64,000 nucleotides of DNA from contig JAIELC010000011.1 in assembly GCA_019753375.1 (NCBI GenBank), positions 74,096-138,095 on the forward strand. The letters are read 5' to 3'. The stretch comes from Sphingomonas sp. Lineage in GTDB: Bacteria > Pseudomonadota > Alphaproteobacteria > Sphingomonadales > Sphingomonadaceae. The position numbers and the translations under genes were made by a program. Positions 43,808-54,728 of the stretch are shown here, in pieces. Under the pieces are notes generated by a model. The model saw nothing but the letters and a program-made list of their open reading frames with translations. It made no database searches and had not been told where the DNA came from. Positions within the stretch are counted from its first letter, which is position 1; each line of letters begins with the position of its first letter.

Positions 43808-44518
43808 ATGGTAGCGGCGGCACAGACGATCAAGCTCCACGATAGCTGGCGGGCCCCGCTGCAGCACGAGTTTGAGCAGCCCTATATGGCCGCGCTCAAG
43901 GCCTTTCTGCTCGCCGAAAAGGCGGCCGGAAAGCAGATTTTCCCCCGCGCCGCCCATTGGTTCCGCGCGCTTGACCTGACCCCGCTGGATCAGGTCCGCG
44001 TCGTCATCCTGGGGCAGGACCCCTATCACGGCCCCGGTCAGGCGCACGGCCTGTGCTTTTCGGTCCCGCCGGGCGTCCGCCCGCCGCCAAGCCTGGGCAA
44101 TATCTATAAGGAGCTGAGCAGCGATCTGGGCATCGATCCGCCGCGCCACGGCTGTCTCGAGCCGTGGGCGCGCCAGGGTGTACTGCTCCTCAACAGCGTG
44201 CTGACGGTGGAGCTGGCACAGCCAGCATCGCACAAGGGCCGCGGCTGGGAACGCTTTACCGATGCGGTGATTGCCCAGGTCGCCGCACAACCCGACCCGG
44301 TCGTGTTCATGCTGTGGGGCAGCTATGCCCAGAAAAAAGCCGCCTTCGTCGCCGATGTCGCGGCGGGCGGCCACCATCTGGTGCTGAAAGCCGCGCATCC
44401 CAGCCCGCTATCGGCGCATAACGGCTTTCTGGGATGCGCGCATTTTTCCAAGGCCAATGCCTTTCTGGCGAACCGGGGACGCGCGCCGATCGACTGGACC
44501 CTGCCGGCAACCGCCTGA
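43808..44518 (+). CDS. ung: Uracil-DNA glycosylase
   Basis: [49 protein letters not shown]. Confidence 0.96.
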   Translation: MVAAAQTIKLHDSWRAPLQHEFEQPYMAALKAFLLAEKAAGKQIFPRAAHWFRALDLTPLDQVRVVILGQDPYHGPGQAHGLCFSVPPGVRPPPSLGNIYKELSSDLGIDPPRHGCLEPWARQGVLLLNSVLTVELAQPASHKGRGWERFTDAVIAQVAAQPDPVVFMLWGSYAQKKAAFVADVAAGGHHLVLKAAHPSPLSAHNGFLGCAHFSKANAFLANRGRAPIDWTLPATA

Positions 44519-44742
44519 TCACGCCAACCCGGCCTCGCCCGGCCACCGGGGCACCCGCCGGAGCATTGCGGGAAAACCGCCGGAAAGTTAGGGAAAAGTT
44601 AGGGCAAAATCGGCTGAATACTCGGGTTGGTGGGCATATTGGTAGGCTGGTTGATAGGCTGGCTGGGAAGGCCGGTCGATGCCCTTCCGCCCAAACCCGC
44701 CCAAGATCCGCGCGCGCCTTCTGGGATGCCGGGCGCGCGCCG

Positions 44743-45579
44743 TCATTCCTCCTCCTCGCCATGATAGAGCTCGGGCGGGCGCTCTTTGGCGCGGCGCGTG
44801 AGCGCCCGGATCGTGGCGGCGGGGTGATCGGGCGCGACCACCGGCGCGACATAGGGTTCGCGGTCGATATCCGCCGGGCAGCGGGCATAATATGCCGCCA
44901 GCGCGCGCGCGTCGTGCACCATATCGCCCAGCCGGTCGGGCGCGATCAGGCGGTGCGGATCGGCGGGCGGCGCCGGGCTGAGCGCGGCAATCGCCTCGGC
45001 AACCGGCACGACGGGGGGTGGCGGCGCTTCCCCCGCCGCCCGCACGTCGCGGTTCGCATGGCGAAACCGGTCGGGCATATAGGCGCGCAGGATGAACATG
45101 GTCAGCCGGTCATTGGTCCGCCAGCGCGCCCCAACCCGGCACCCGTCGCGATCGAAAACGGGCGTTTCCTCGCCTTCGATCGCGCGCTTGAACGCCAGAT
45201 CGAGCACGCGACCCGCCGCTGCTGCCAGCGCCGCATCCCAGGCGCGCGAAAAACTGTCACCGCCCGGCGCGCGGCGCAGCCGATAGGCGCTTTGCACCGA
45301 CATGCCGACCGCACGCGCGGCATGATCGACAAGCCCTGTATCGGCGAGCGCCTGAATAAAGCTGCGTTGGATATCGGGCGTCCAGCCATCGGCGCGCGGC
45401 CGGCGCGGGACCGGGCGCCATTCAAATTCGCCGGGATCAAAGCCGTTGATATCGAGCGGCGGCAGGACGGGATCATCCTCCAGCGCGGCATCGTCGGCGG
45501 TCAGGCCAATATCGGGGGTTGCGGCGGCGCGGTCACCCGGTGGGGCAAGGGCGCGGTTGCGATGGTGACGGTCTGCCAT
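44743..45579 (-). CDS. Hypothetical protein with N-terminal HTH-like region
   Basis: Start taken at MADRHHRN; DGWTPDIQRSFIQALADTGLVDHAARAVGMSVQSAYRLRRAPGGDSF reads as a helix-turn-helix. Confidence 0.65.
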   Translation of the reverse strand: MADRHHRNRALAPPGDRAAATPDIGLTADDAALEDDPVLPPLDINGFDPGEFEWRPVPRRPRADGWTPDIQRSFIQALADTGLVDHAARAVGMSVQSAYRLRRAPGGDSFSRAWDAALAAAAGRVLDLAFKRAIEGEETPVFDRDGCRVGARWRTNDRLTMFILRAYMPDRFRHANRDVRAAGEAPPPPVVPVAEAIAALSPAPPADPHRLIAPDRLGDMVHDARALAAYYARCPADIDREPYVAPVVAPDHPAATIRALTRRAKERPPELYHGEEEE

Positions 45580-45705
45580 CCACCAGGGTGGATCATAAAG
45601 CGGGCGTGTAGGACAGCAAAAGCTGCCGCACACGCGCTGCCCCCTATGGCGATATGCCCATTTGATCAGTCGGTTGGCAGGACAGGCGGCGGCCCGGTCG
45701 GCCGA

Positions 45706-46206
45706 TCAGTGCGCGCGGCGACGCAACACCCGCCAGCCGAGCAGCAGCACGAGCAGCAGCACCGCCGCCTGTGTCGCCAGCACGGGCGGTTCGGCGCCGG
45801 TCGGGGCGAACGCGTGCAGCGCGGGGATTTTCTGATAGCTCTGCACCACCAGCACCACCATGTTGAGCCACTGAGCAAGCAGCGCGCTGATCAGATAGGC
45901 GGGCCGCCATGCCCCCGCCAGCCGCCCGCGATACAGCGCAAACAGCGCGATCGCGAGCAACAGCAGCGATACCACCCCAAAGATGAAGGGCGGGCCAATC
46001 GGTTTGGGCGGAAACAGGAATCCGGTGATGCTGGTCAGCGCGGTAAACAGCAGAAACAGGTTGTTGAAGGCGTCGAGCCAGTGCCGCCGCAGCCCGAGCC
46101 AAACGAAATAGATCAGCCCCGCGGCAATCGCGATGATGCTGATCGCGCTGTGGAGCAGCGTGAACATAGGCAGTGACAGACCAAGCACCATCAGCCGTCT
46201 CCCCAT
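45706..46206 (-). CDS. Hypothetical multi-pass membrane protein
   Basis: 166 aa, several hydrophobic segments. Confidence 0.6.
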   Translation of the reverse strand: MGRRLMVLGLSLPMFTLLHSAISIIAIAAGLIYFVWLGLRRHWLDAFNNLFLLFTALTSITGFLFPPKPIGPPFIFGVVSLLLLAIALFALYRGRLAGAWRPAYLISALLAQWLNMVVLVVQSYQKIPALHAFAPTGAEPPVLATQAAVLLLVLLLGWRVLRRRAH

Positions 46207-46328
46207 CAGGCGAGAAGAGACTATCGGTGATCCCGCTGGCAGGAAAGCGGCTTTTGTTACCGGGCCGTGACGGGGAGCGGGCGTGATGATGCCTTCCGGC
46301 GGGGATGGCGCCTTCCGGGGGGATCGCG

Positions 46329-46742
46329 CTATCCGTCAGGCTGGCCGTGACCAAATTGCACCAGATCCCACCGATTGCCGTAAAGATCGGCGAACACCGC
46401 AACGGTGCCATAATCATGACGGGCGGCCGGGCGCACCCAATGGACCCCGGCGGCCGTGTAGGCGGCGTGATCCCGCGCGAAATCATCGGTTGCCAGAAAC
46501 AGGAAGACGCGGCCGCCCGCCTGATGGCCGATGAACGTCGCCTGTTCGGGCGTGGCAGCGCGGGCGAGGAGGATGGTGGTGGCGTTGTCCGGCGCGCCGG
46601 GCGGGCGGATGGTGACCCAGCGCTTGTCCTGATCGGGCTGGTACGTGTCCTCAACCAGCGTGAAGCCGAGCTTGCCGACATAATAGGCAAGCGCTTCGTC
46701 ATAGTCGCGGACGATGAGGGATATGTGGGCGAGGTGGGGCAT
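46329..46742 (-). CDS. VOC family (glyoxalase/bleomycin-resistance fold) protein
   Basis: 137 aa; HISLIVRDYDEALAYYVGKLGFTLVEDT...ATTILLARA...VFADLYGNRWDLVQ. Confidence 0.92.
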   Translation of the reverse strand: MPHLAHISLIVRDYDEALAYYVGKLGFTLVEDTYQPDQDKRWVTIRPPGAPDNATTILLARAATPEQATFIGHQAGGRVFLFLATDDFARDHAAYTAAGVHWVRPAARHDYGTVAVFADLYGNRWDLVQFGHGQPDG

Positions 46743-46758
46743 GGCGTTATATTGACAT

Positions 46759-46776
46759 TGGACAGGGTTTTGTCCA
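46759..46776. promoter_or_regulatory. Operator-like palindrome in yefM-yoeB promoter
   Basis: TGGACA-GGGTTT-TGTCCA between a -35-like TTGACA (46752-46757) and a -10-like CATATA. Confidence 0.6.
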
Positions 46777-46786
46777 TATACCTCTT

Positions 46787-47035
46787 ATGCAAGCCGTATC
46801 CTATTCCGAAGCCCGCGAAAATCTGAAGTCGATGATCGATAAGGTCGTCGCTGACCGTGCGCCATTGGCGATCACGCGGCAGCGCGGCGAAGGGGCGGTG
46901 CTGGTCTCAGCAAGCGAATGGGCGTCGATCGAGGAGACGCTGTATCTGCTGCGCTCGCCCAGGAACGCCGAGCGTTTGCTGGAAGCGGTGCGCGGGTTCG
47001 AGGCTGGCGATGCAGAGACCGTGCCCTTCCCGTGA
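46787..47035 (+). CDS. yefM: Type II antitoxin, Phd/YefM family
   Basis: 82 aa; MQAVSYSEARENLKSMIDKVVADRAPLAITRQRGEGAVLVSASEWASIEETLYLLRSPRNAERLLEAV. Confidence 0.94.
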   Translation: MQAVSYSEARENLKSMIDKVVADRAPLAITRQRGEGAVLVSASEWASIEETLYLLRSPRNAERLLEAVRGFEAGDAETVPFP

Positions 47036-47298
47036 ACGTCGCATTCTGGCCGACGGCGTGGGAGGATTACCGCCATTGGCAAGAGCATGACGCCAAGATG
47101 CTCGATACGCTCCACACCCTGATCGAGGAATGCCGCCGCCATCCCTTCAACGGCACCGGCAAGCCGGAACCGCTTGGTGGAAACCTGTCAGGCTGGTGGT
47201 CGCGGCGCATCAATCAGGAGCATCGGCTGGTGTACCGGGTGGCAGGGACCGGCAAGGAACAGACGCTGCAGGTGGCGCAGTGCCGGTATCATTATTGA
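47032..47298 (+). CDS. yoeB: Type II toxin, Txe/YoeB family
   Basis: GTG start overlapping yefM stop; MNVAFWPTAWEDYRHWQEHDAKMLDTLHTLIEECRRHPFNGTGKPEPLGGNLSGWWSRRINQEHRLVYRV. Confidence 0.95.
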   Translation: MNVAFWPTAWEDYRHWQEHDAKMLDTLHTLIEECRRHPFNGTGKPEPLGGNLSGWWSRRINQEHRLVYRVAGTGKEQTLQVAQCRYHY

Positions 47299-47347
47299 GG
47301 GCCATCAAATCTTGTCAGTTTTAGCGCAAAATCGTATAAGTGCTGTC

Positions 47348-47611
47348 ATGGCACAGATGAACATCTCGATCACCGAAGCGCTGAAGAGCTGGGCCGAGGC
47401 GCGTGTCGCCGAGGGAAGCTACAGCAGCACCAGCGACTATGTCCGCGATCTTGTCCGCCGCGACCGTGAATATACCGAAAAGCTGAAGGCATTGCAGGCG
47501 GCAATTGACGCGGGGCGTGCTTCGGGGGTGAGCGAGCGCGATCCCTTTACCTATCTGGAAGAGTTGCGGGTTGGATTGAGGGAGCGCGGCGGACACGCCG
47601 ATGCGGCTTGA
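47348..47611 (+). CDS. parD: Type II antitoxin, ParD family
   Basis: MNISITEALKSWAEARVAEGSYSSTSDYVRDLVRRDREYTEKLKALQAAIDAG. Confidence 0.9.
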   Translation: MAQMNISITEALKSWAEARVAEGSYSSTSDYVRDLVRRDREYTEKLKALQAAIDAGRASGVSERDPFTYLEELRVGLRERGGHADAA

Positions 47612-47888
47612 GCTAAGCCGCCGCGCCGAAGCCGATCTGGCGGATATCAGGGACTATAGCATCGAACAGTTCGGCATCGATCGCGCGATCGCGTATCTGG
47701 ACGCGATCGAGGAGGCGTTTCGGCTGCTCATCGCCTATCCCGAAACCGGGAGCCTGCACCCGAGCCTTATGCCGCCGGTGCGCTCGCTGGCCTGCCAGCG
47801 GCACAGGATTTATTATGCAATCGAGGGAGACGCCGTGGCGATCCGGCGCATCCTGCACGGCGCGATGGACACGGGACAGCATCTGTAG
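47601..47888 (+). CDS. parE: Type II toxin, RelE/ParE family
   Basis: 95 aa; MRLELSRRAEADLADIRDYSIEQFGIDRAIAYLDAIEEAFRLL; overlaps parD. Confidence 0.9.
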   Translation: MRLELSRRAEADLADIRDYSIEQFGIDRAIAYLDAIEEAFRLLIAYPETGSLHPSLMPPVRSLACQRHRIYYAIEGDAVAIRRILHGAMDTGQHL

Positions 47889-47937
47889 CGTTACGGGAGA
47901 GCGCGCGACGTGGGTGAGGGCGTTGTCCGGAGCCAGG

Positions 47938-48035
47938 CAGGATGCTGGCACTGGCGGATCGGGCAGACCCAATTTACCCCGACGGCCGTGAAGGCGGCGC
48001 AGACCGAGCGAGACGCGGGCAATGCCCGTTCCGCA
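47938..48035 (-). pseudogene. Remnant of a VOC/glyoxalase gene
   Basis: Minus-strand reading CAAFTAVGVNWVCP matches HAAYTAAGVHWVRP of the intact VOC gene at 46329-46742; 30/36 nt identical over an ungapped stretch. Confidence 0.55.
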
Positions 48036-48100
48036 CCAGCGGCGTTATAATTGATCGAGCCAGGCCTTTGCGCTATAACTGTATAGCAAGGAGAGACGAA

Positions 48101-48463
48101 ATGCTGGCTGTTCGGCTGGATGACGAGACCGAAAAGCGGCTGGACGCGCTGGCCGCCCGAACCGGGCGCACCAAGACTTTCTATGCGCGTGAAGCGATAT
48201 TGGCGCATCTGGACGATCTTGAGGATTTCTACCTCGCTGATGAACGCCTGCGTCGTTTCCGTGATCGCGAGGATTTGCCATCAGAAGCAGGACAAGCCGC
48301 ACTGTCGCGTGCCCAGCTTGAGCGCGCGGATATGCTAAACTCGTTGCGTAAATTATGGGCGCAAGGCGAAGCAAGCGGCGAAGCGACCAATGGCAATTTC
48401 GATGCCGATGATATCGCACTGCGTGGGCGCGCACGCCTGAACGCGTCGCGCGGCAGCGATTGA
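48101..48463 (+). CDS. Ribbon-helix-helix antitoxin with ParD-like C-terminal tail
   Basis: MLAVRLDDETEKRLDALAARTGRTKTFYAREAILAHLDDLEDFYLADERLRR... then NSLRKLWAQGEASGEATNGNFDADDIALRGRARL. Confidence 0.75.
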   Translation: MLAVRLDDETEKRLDALAARTGRTKTFYAREAILAHLDDLEDFYLADERLRRFRDREDLPSEAGQAALSRAQLERADMLNSLRKLWAQGEASGEATNGNFDADDIALRGRARLNASRGSD

Positions 48464-48750
48464 ACATACGCCGCCTGCCGCAGGCGATTCGCGACGTCGA
48501 CGACATCTGGTTCCACATCGCTGCCGACAATCCCGCCGCTGCGACGCGCGTGATCGAGCGGATTGCAGCGGGTGTTGCACGGCTCGCTGACTATCCCGAA
48601 AGCGGCCCGGCCCGGCCCGAAATCGGCGCGGGTGCGCGCAGCGTGACCATTGGCAATTATCTGGTGCTGTACCGGATCGGGCCCGAGAGCGTGGATATCG
48701 TCCGCGTCATCCACGGCGCGCGGGCGATTGCAGGGTTGCTGGACGGATAA
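48460..48750 (+). CDS. Type II toxin, RelE/ParE family
   Basis: 96 aa, TTG start; NIRRLPQAIRDVDDIWFHIAADNPAAATRVIERIAAGVARLADYPESG...IVRVIHGAR. Confidence 0.88.
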   Translation: MNIRRLPQAIRDVDDIWFHIAADNPAAATRVIERIAAGVARLADYPESGPARPEIGAGARSVTIGNYLVLYRIGPESVDIVRVIHGARAIAGLLDG

Positions 48751-48802
48751 CAAGAAGATGGGTTGTCGCGCTGGGCCGAACGCTGGGGGGTCGATATGTC
48801 GC

Positions 48803-49129
48803 TCACCCCACAACCCCACGCCGTATCCTGATCAGCAAATACAGTGCGAACCCCACCGCGACGCCCGGCACCATGCCCAGCACGATGCACACCCAGCCAT
48901 GCCGGATGCCGTGGGTGTGGCGTTCGTACAGGATCCACGCCGACAGGATCACCCAGCAGGCGAGCGTGTCGGCCGAATAGCCGCTGGCATAGGGATTGAC
49001 GAACCCGGCCGCGAAGGCGCCGGCAATGTCGGGATGGGCGATCAGCGGTGGCATCACCACCGCCACAAACACCGCCAAAAAGGCCAGCGCGGCGGCGGCG
49101 ATGGTCGCTTTAAAGGCCCCCGCCGCCAC
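48803..49129 (-). CDS. DUF2834-like small membrane protein
   Basis: Likely GTG start at 49129; ATIAAAALAFLAVFVAV...FVNPYASGYSADTLACWVILSAWILYERHTHGIRHGWVCIVLGMVPGVAVGFALYLLIR. Confidence 0.65.
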   Translation of the reverse strand: MAAGAFKATIAAAALAFLAVFVAVVMPPLIAHPDIAGAFAAGFVNPYASGYSADTLACWVILSAWILYERHTHGIRHGWVCIVLGMVPGVAVGFALYLLIRIRRGVVG

Positions 49130-49131
49130 GA

Positions 49132-51033
<1,902 letters not shown>

Positions 51034-51067
51034 CTACGGAGCGAGGACGGTTTCGGGATGCGAAGCC

Positions 51068-51165
51068 ATCTCCCTCCCTCCGCCGGTTTCAACCGGATCA
51101 GGTTCGGCGGGTCGCGATCTCGTGATCGCCTCTCAGACGCCGTGCCAGCGTCCCCCCGGGGAATG
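51068..51165 (-). promoter_or_regulatory. TPP riboswitch (THI element) upstream of thiC
   Basis: Minus strand: GGGGGGACGCTGGCACGGCGTCTGAGAGGCG...CGACCCGCCGAACCTGATCCGGTTGAAACCGGCGGAGGGA, with the CTGAGA and ACCTGATCCGGTT core. Confidence 0.93.
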
Positions 51166-51187
51166 CGCGCAGTTTAGAACGGGTCGA

Positions 51188-52108
51188 TCAGAAAGTATAG
51201 CCAAGCCCGATCGCGCCCAGCCACTGATTGGCGCTGCCGGCCACGCTGACGATCGGCGAGCGTGCGAAATCGCCCTGCAGCCGGCTATATGATCCGCCGA
51301 CATAGATCCCAAGGCCGTGGCGCAGATCGCCGGTCAGCGAGCGCGTGAACAGCGCGGTCGCGGTCAGGTTTTTCAACCCGCCTTTGGGATTGGCGAACAC
51401 CGGCAGGCCACTGGCAAGGCTGCCGGGCGCATCAACCGCGAAATAGGTGCGGGCATAGCCATCCCCGACAATCGTCGCCGACAGCGACAGCCCGGCATAG
51501 CTGCGCCGGCTGAGCGGCGTGCCATAATCGATCGACGGGATGATGATGTAACTGCCGTGCACGCCGGTCACGTCCTGCGCCACGCTGATCCGCGCGCCCA
51601 GCGTATCATAGCGGCTGGTGATCACCCCCGTCTTTGACAGGCCGACATAGCCGCCAATATCCACCGCCAGCCGCCTTTTGCCGAGCGCCCGGACCTGCGG
51701 ATCGACGATCCGCCCGGTGCGATTGAGATCGATGCTGACCACCGGCCCGACCTGAAAATTATATCCCGGCCCGGTGGCGTTCCGCCACACATCCACCGAT
51801 GCCTGCGTCCCGCGGGTCGAGAAATCATAGCCCGAGACGCGGCCACGAACGGCGGCAATCGGCACCACGACATAATCGTTCGATCCGTCATAGCTGGGCA
51901 GATAGGCAAAGCCGCCCCCCACCGAGACGGTATCACGGTCGGCCGTATCTGCGGCAATGTCGGCATCGCTGCCCGGGGCGGCATCAGCCGGCCTGTCCTG
52001 CGCCTGGGCCGAACCGGCGACGGCAAGGCCGGCGAGAAACATAACGGTCAGCGCGACCATCCAGCGGTGCGGCGCCATCCGGCGCTTATCGATCATCATC
52101 GTTGTCAT
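51188..52108 (-). CDS. MipA/OmpV family outer-membrane protein
   Basis: Signal peptide; DTVSVGGGFAYLPSYDGSNDYVVVPIAAVRGRVSGYDFSTRGTQ... ending GLGYTF. Confidence 0.87.
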   Translation of the reverse strand: MTTMMIDKRRMAPHRWMVALTVMFLAGLAVAGSAQAQDRPADAAPGSDADIAADTADRDTVSVGGGFAYLPSYDGSNDYVVVPIAAVRGRVSGYDFSTRGTQASVDVWRNATGPGYNFQVGPVVSIDLNRTGRIVDPQVRALGKRRLAVDIGGYVGLSKTGVITSRYDTLGARISVAQDVTGVHGSYIIIPSIDYGTPLSRRSYAGLSLSATIVGDGYARTYFAVDAPGSLASGLPVFANPKGGLKNLTATALFTRSLTGDLRHGLGIYVGGSYSRLQGDFARSPIVSVAGSANQWLGAIGLGYTF

Positions 52109-52168
52109 AACGCCCACACGCCCATTTCGCTCCAACCGACCCGCTAAATCCTTAGCGCCGGCAGGAAT

Positions 52169-52615
52169 TTAGAGCAAATAGCGCATTGTCACATTTTGCT
52201 GTTCATGATCGCCCGCGATGGTGAAGCGTGCCGCCGTGAAGCGCGGCGGCGCGAAATGGATCGCCGGGTTACGCGAAAAGCCAAATCCTTCCTTGGGAAT
52301 CCCCATAAAGGTATCAAGCTTTGCATTGTTGTTCTCGTCATGGATGACGGCGGCGGCATAATCGCCGTGCGGCAAGCCGTCGACGCTGATATCGCCGCTC
52401 CCCGCCGGAACGGTGCGCGTCAGCGCATGCGCATCGTCCAGACAGCCCGGAAAATTCTTTGGATCAGCGGTCAGGCACAGGCGAACAACGCCCTTTTTGG
52501 ACCGCAGCTTGTCAATCGACAGGTGCAGCGTCGCAATCGGCGCCTGCGCCGACGCCAGCGACATGACGACCAACCCTGCCGCCAGGCGTTTGGCCACGTG
52601 CGCGTGGCGCGCCAT
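52169..52615 (-). CDS. DUF2141 domain protein, exported
   Basis: ATLHLSIDKLRSKKGVVRLCLTADPKNFPGCLDD...GDYAAAVIHDENNNAKLDTFMGIPKEGFGFSRNP. Confidence 0.87.
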   Translation of the reverse strand: MARHAHVAKRLAAGLVVMSLASAQAPIATLHLSIDKLRSKKGVVRLCLTADPKNFPGCLDDAHALTRTVPAGSGDISVDGLPHGDYAAAVIHDENNNAKLDTFMGIPKEGFGFSRNPAIHFAPPRFTAARFTIAGDHEQQNVTMRYLL

Positions 52616-53384
52616 GGGTGAAGCTGCCGATCCCCCGATCGGTGCCGCACAGGCGGTCCCAGAAACGAAAATATAACCCATAATTGCACCTGTACTCCGA
52701 ATGATGCCGTTGGTGATGGCTCGCCGTGATCAGCGCTTCTCCCAATGGCCCCCCCCACATGAACCTTGGCCAGATTTCCCAGCCCATATGATTGGTCACG
52801 CCCATGACCGTCATGACCGTCAAGACAACGGCCAATGCCGCGACGTGTACAGGTATAATAAAAACAAGTAACGGAATAACTATCGCCCCGGTCAGCGCTT
52901 CGATCGGATGAAACGCCATGGCTGCCCATGCGGTTGGCGGGCGACTGGCATGATGCACGGCGTGAGCAAGGCGAAACCAGCGCGGACGATGCATCAGGCG
53001 GTGCGTCCAGTAGAACCAGCTGTCATGCGCAAACAGATAAAGCAGCACCGATAATGGCCAGTACCAGACCGGAAAATCGCCGATATTCGCGTAAATTCGC
53101 GTCCAGCCATGGTTGGCCCAACCCCAGGCGATGATGCCCGATGGCAGGCCGTAAATCGCGGCACTGGCCAGCGACCACAGGATTTCCTGGCGGATTTGCG
53201 GGGTCATGCCGCTGTACAGGCCGGGATGCCGCACCCGTGTCGCGATATCGAACGCACCGCTGACCACCAGATAGCGGACACCGACAATCACGGTCATGGC
53301 GAGCGCAGACACCAATACGGGCAATAATATGGACGCAGGCGCGGTCATCAGGGCGGAAGGGGCCGGGGCAATAAATGCACTCAT
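52512..53384 (-). CDS. Sterol desaturase/fatty acid hydroxylase superfamily protein (possible carotenoid hydroxylase)
   Basis: Start at MSAFIAPAP; FAHDSWFYWTHRLMHRP, HAVHHAS, HHQRHHSEYRCNYGLYFRFWDRLCGTDRG; divergent from crtY. Confidence 0.82.
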   Translation of the reverse strand: MSAFIAPAPSALMTAPASILLPVLVSALAMTVIVGVRYLVVSGAFDIATRVRHPGLYSGMTPQIRQEILWSLASAAIYGLPSGIIAWGWANHGWTRIYANIGDFPVWYWPLSVLLYLFAHDSWFYWTHRLMHRPRWFRLAHAVHHASRPPTAWAAMAFHPIEALTGAIVIPLLVFIIPVHVAALAVVLTVMTVMGVTNHMGWEIWPRFMWGGPLGEALITASHHQRHHSEYRCNYGLYFRFWDRLCGTDRGIGSFTHGAPRARGQTPGGRVGRHVAGVGAGADCDAAPVD

Positions 53385-53564
53385 CCTGCCTCGCCTAGCC
53401 GATTGTGTTGAGGAACGAAACGGTCTTGCGCCTTGGTCATGATGAATAATGGCGGCGATCAATTGCCGGCCAACAATTGCCCGCGAATAATTATCGACGG
53501 GGGTTTCGCCTTCCCGCGCAAATGGGCTAGGCCAAGCCATGCGCTGTCTGGCGGCCCGCCCGCA

Positions 53565-54728
53565 ATGAGAAATGACCTTTCCTGTGACCTGGCGATTGTC
53601 GGGGGTGGGCTGGCGGGCGGCCTGATCGCGCTGGCGCTTGCCAAATCGCGCCCCGATCTTGACATTCGGCTGATCGAAGGAGGTCCGTCGCTGGGCGGCA
53701 ACCATTTATGGTCGTTCTTTGCCAGCGATATCGCCCCCGCCGATCGCTGGATCGTGGCCCCGCTGATCAGCTATGGCTGGTCCGATTATGATATTGCCTT
53801 TCCCGCGCACGCGCGGACGCTGACCGCCAGCTATTATTCGATTGAATCGGAACGGCTGGACCAGGTGGTGCGCGCCGCGCTGCCCGATCATGCCGTCATG
53901 CTGCGCGCCAAGGTGCTGGGCGCATCGCCGACCGCCGTGGTGATGGCCGATGGCGACCGGATTGAAGCCAAAGGCGTTATCGACGCCCGCGGCGCGGGTG
54001 ATTTGTCGTTGCTTGATCTGGGCTGGCAGAAATTTGTCGGCCGCGAATATGAATTGTCCGAACCGCACGACGCCGCCCGGCCGGTGGTGATGGATGCCAC
54101 CGTGCCCCAGATTGACGGCTATCGCTTTGTCTACACCTTGCCCTTTTCGGCGCAGCGCCTGTTCGTCGAAGACACCTATTATTCCGACACGCCCGAGATT
54201 GACCGCCCGGCGCTGATCGACCGTGTTGATGCCTATACCGCCGCCAAGGGGTGGAAAGTCGCCCGCGTTCTGCGCGAGGAACAGGGATCGCTGCCCGTCG
54301 CGCTGGGCGGCGATTTTGAGGAATATTGGCGCAGCGGCGGCAACAAGGTTGCCAAGGCCGGGATGCGGGCCGGCCTGTTCCACCCGACCACCGGTTATTC
54401 GCTGCCCGATGCGGTGCGCACCGCATCGCTGATCGCACGATCGAGCGACTTGTCGGGGGCAGCGCTGCACGATCTGATTTACCGCTTTGCCAAGGCAAGC
54501 TGGAAGAAGCGCGGCTTTTATCGCATGCTCGACAAAATGCTGTACCGGGCGGGCGAGCCCGGCGATCGATATCGCATTCTTGAGCGCTTCTACGCGCTCA
54601 ACCCGGCCCTGATCGGGCGATTCTATGCAGGGCAGACCACGATGTTTGATCAGGCGCGCATCCTGACGGGCAAGCCGCCCGTTACGATTTCCCGCGCCAT
54701 CAAGGCCATTCGGAGCAAACCTGCATGA
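53565..54728 (+). CDS. crtY: Lycopene beta-cyclase CrtY
   Basis: MRNDLSCDLAIVGGGLAGGLIALALAKSRPDLDIRLIEGGPSLGGNHLWSFFASDI; adjacent to crtI. Confidence 0.94.
   Translation: MRNDLSCDLAIVGGGLAGGLIALALAKSRPDLDIRLIEGGPSLGGNHLWSFFASDIAPADRWIVAPLISYGWSDYDIAFPAHARTLTASYYSIESERLDQVVRAALPDHAVMLRAKVLGASPTAVVMADGDRIEAKGVIDARGAGDLSLLDLGWQKFVGREYELSEPHDAARPVVMDATVPQIDGYRFVYTLPFSAQRLFVEDTYYSDTPEIDRPALIDRVDAYTAAKGWKVARVLREEQGSLPVALGGDFEEYWRSGGNKVAKAGMRAGLFHPTTGYSLPDAVRTASLIARSSDLSGAALHDLIYRFAKASWKKRGFYRMLDKMLYRAGEPGDRYRILERFYALNPALIGRFYAGQTTMFDQARILTGKPPVTISRAIKAIRSKPA

Noticed and set aside
44434-46176. 580-aa + strand ORF
   Set aside because: Covers two well-behaved minus-strand genes and has low-complexity Gln/Arg composition.
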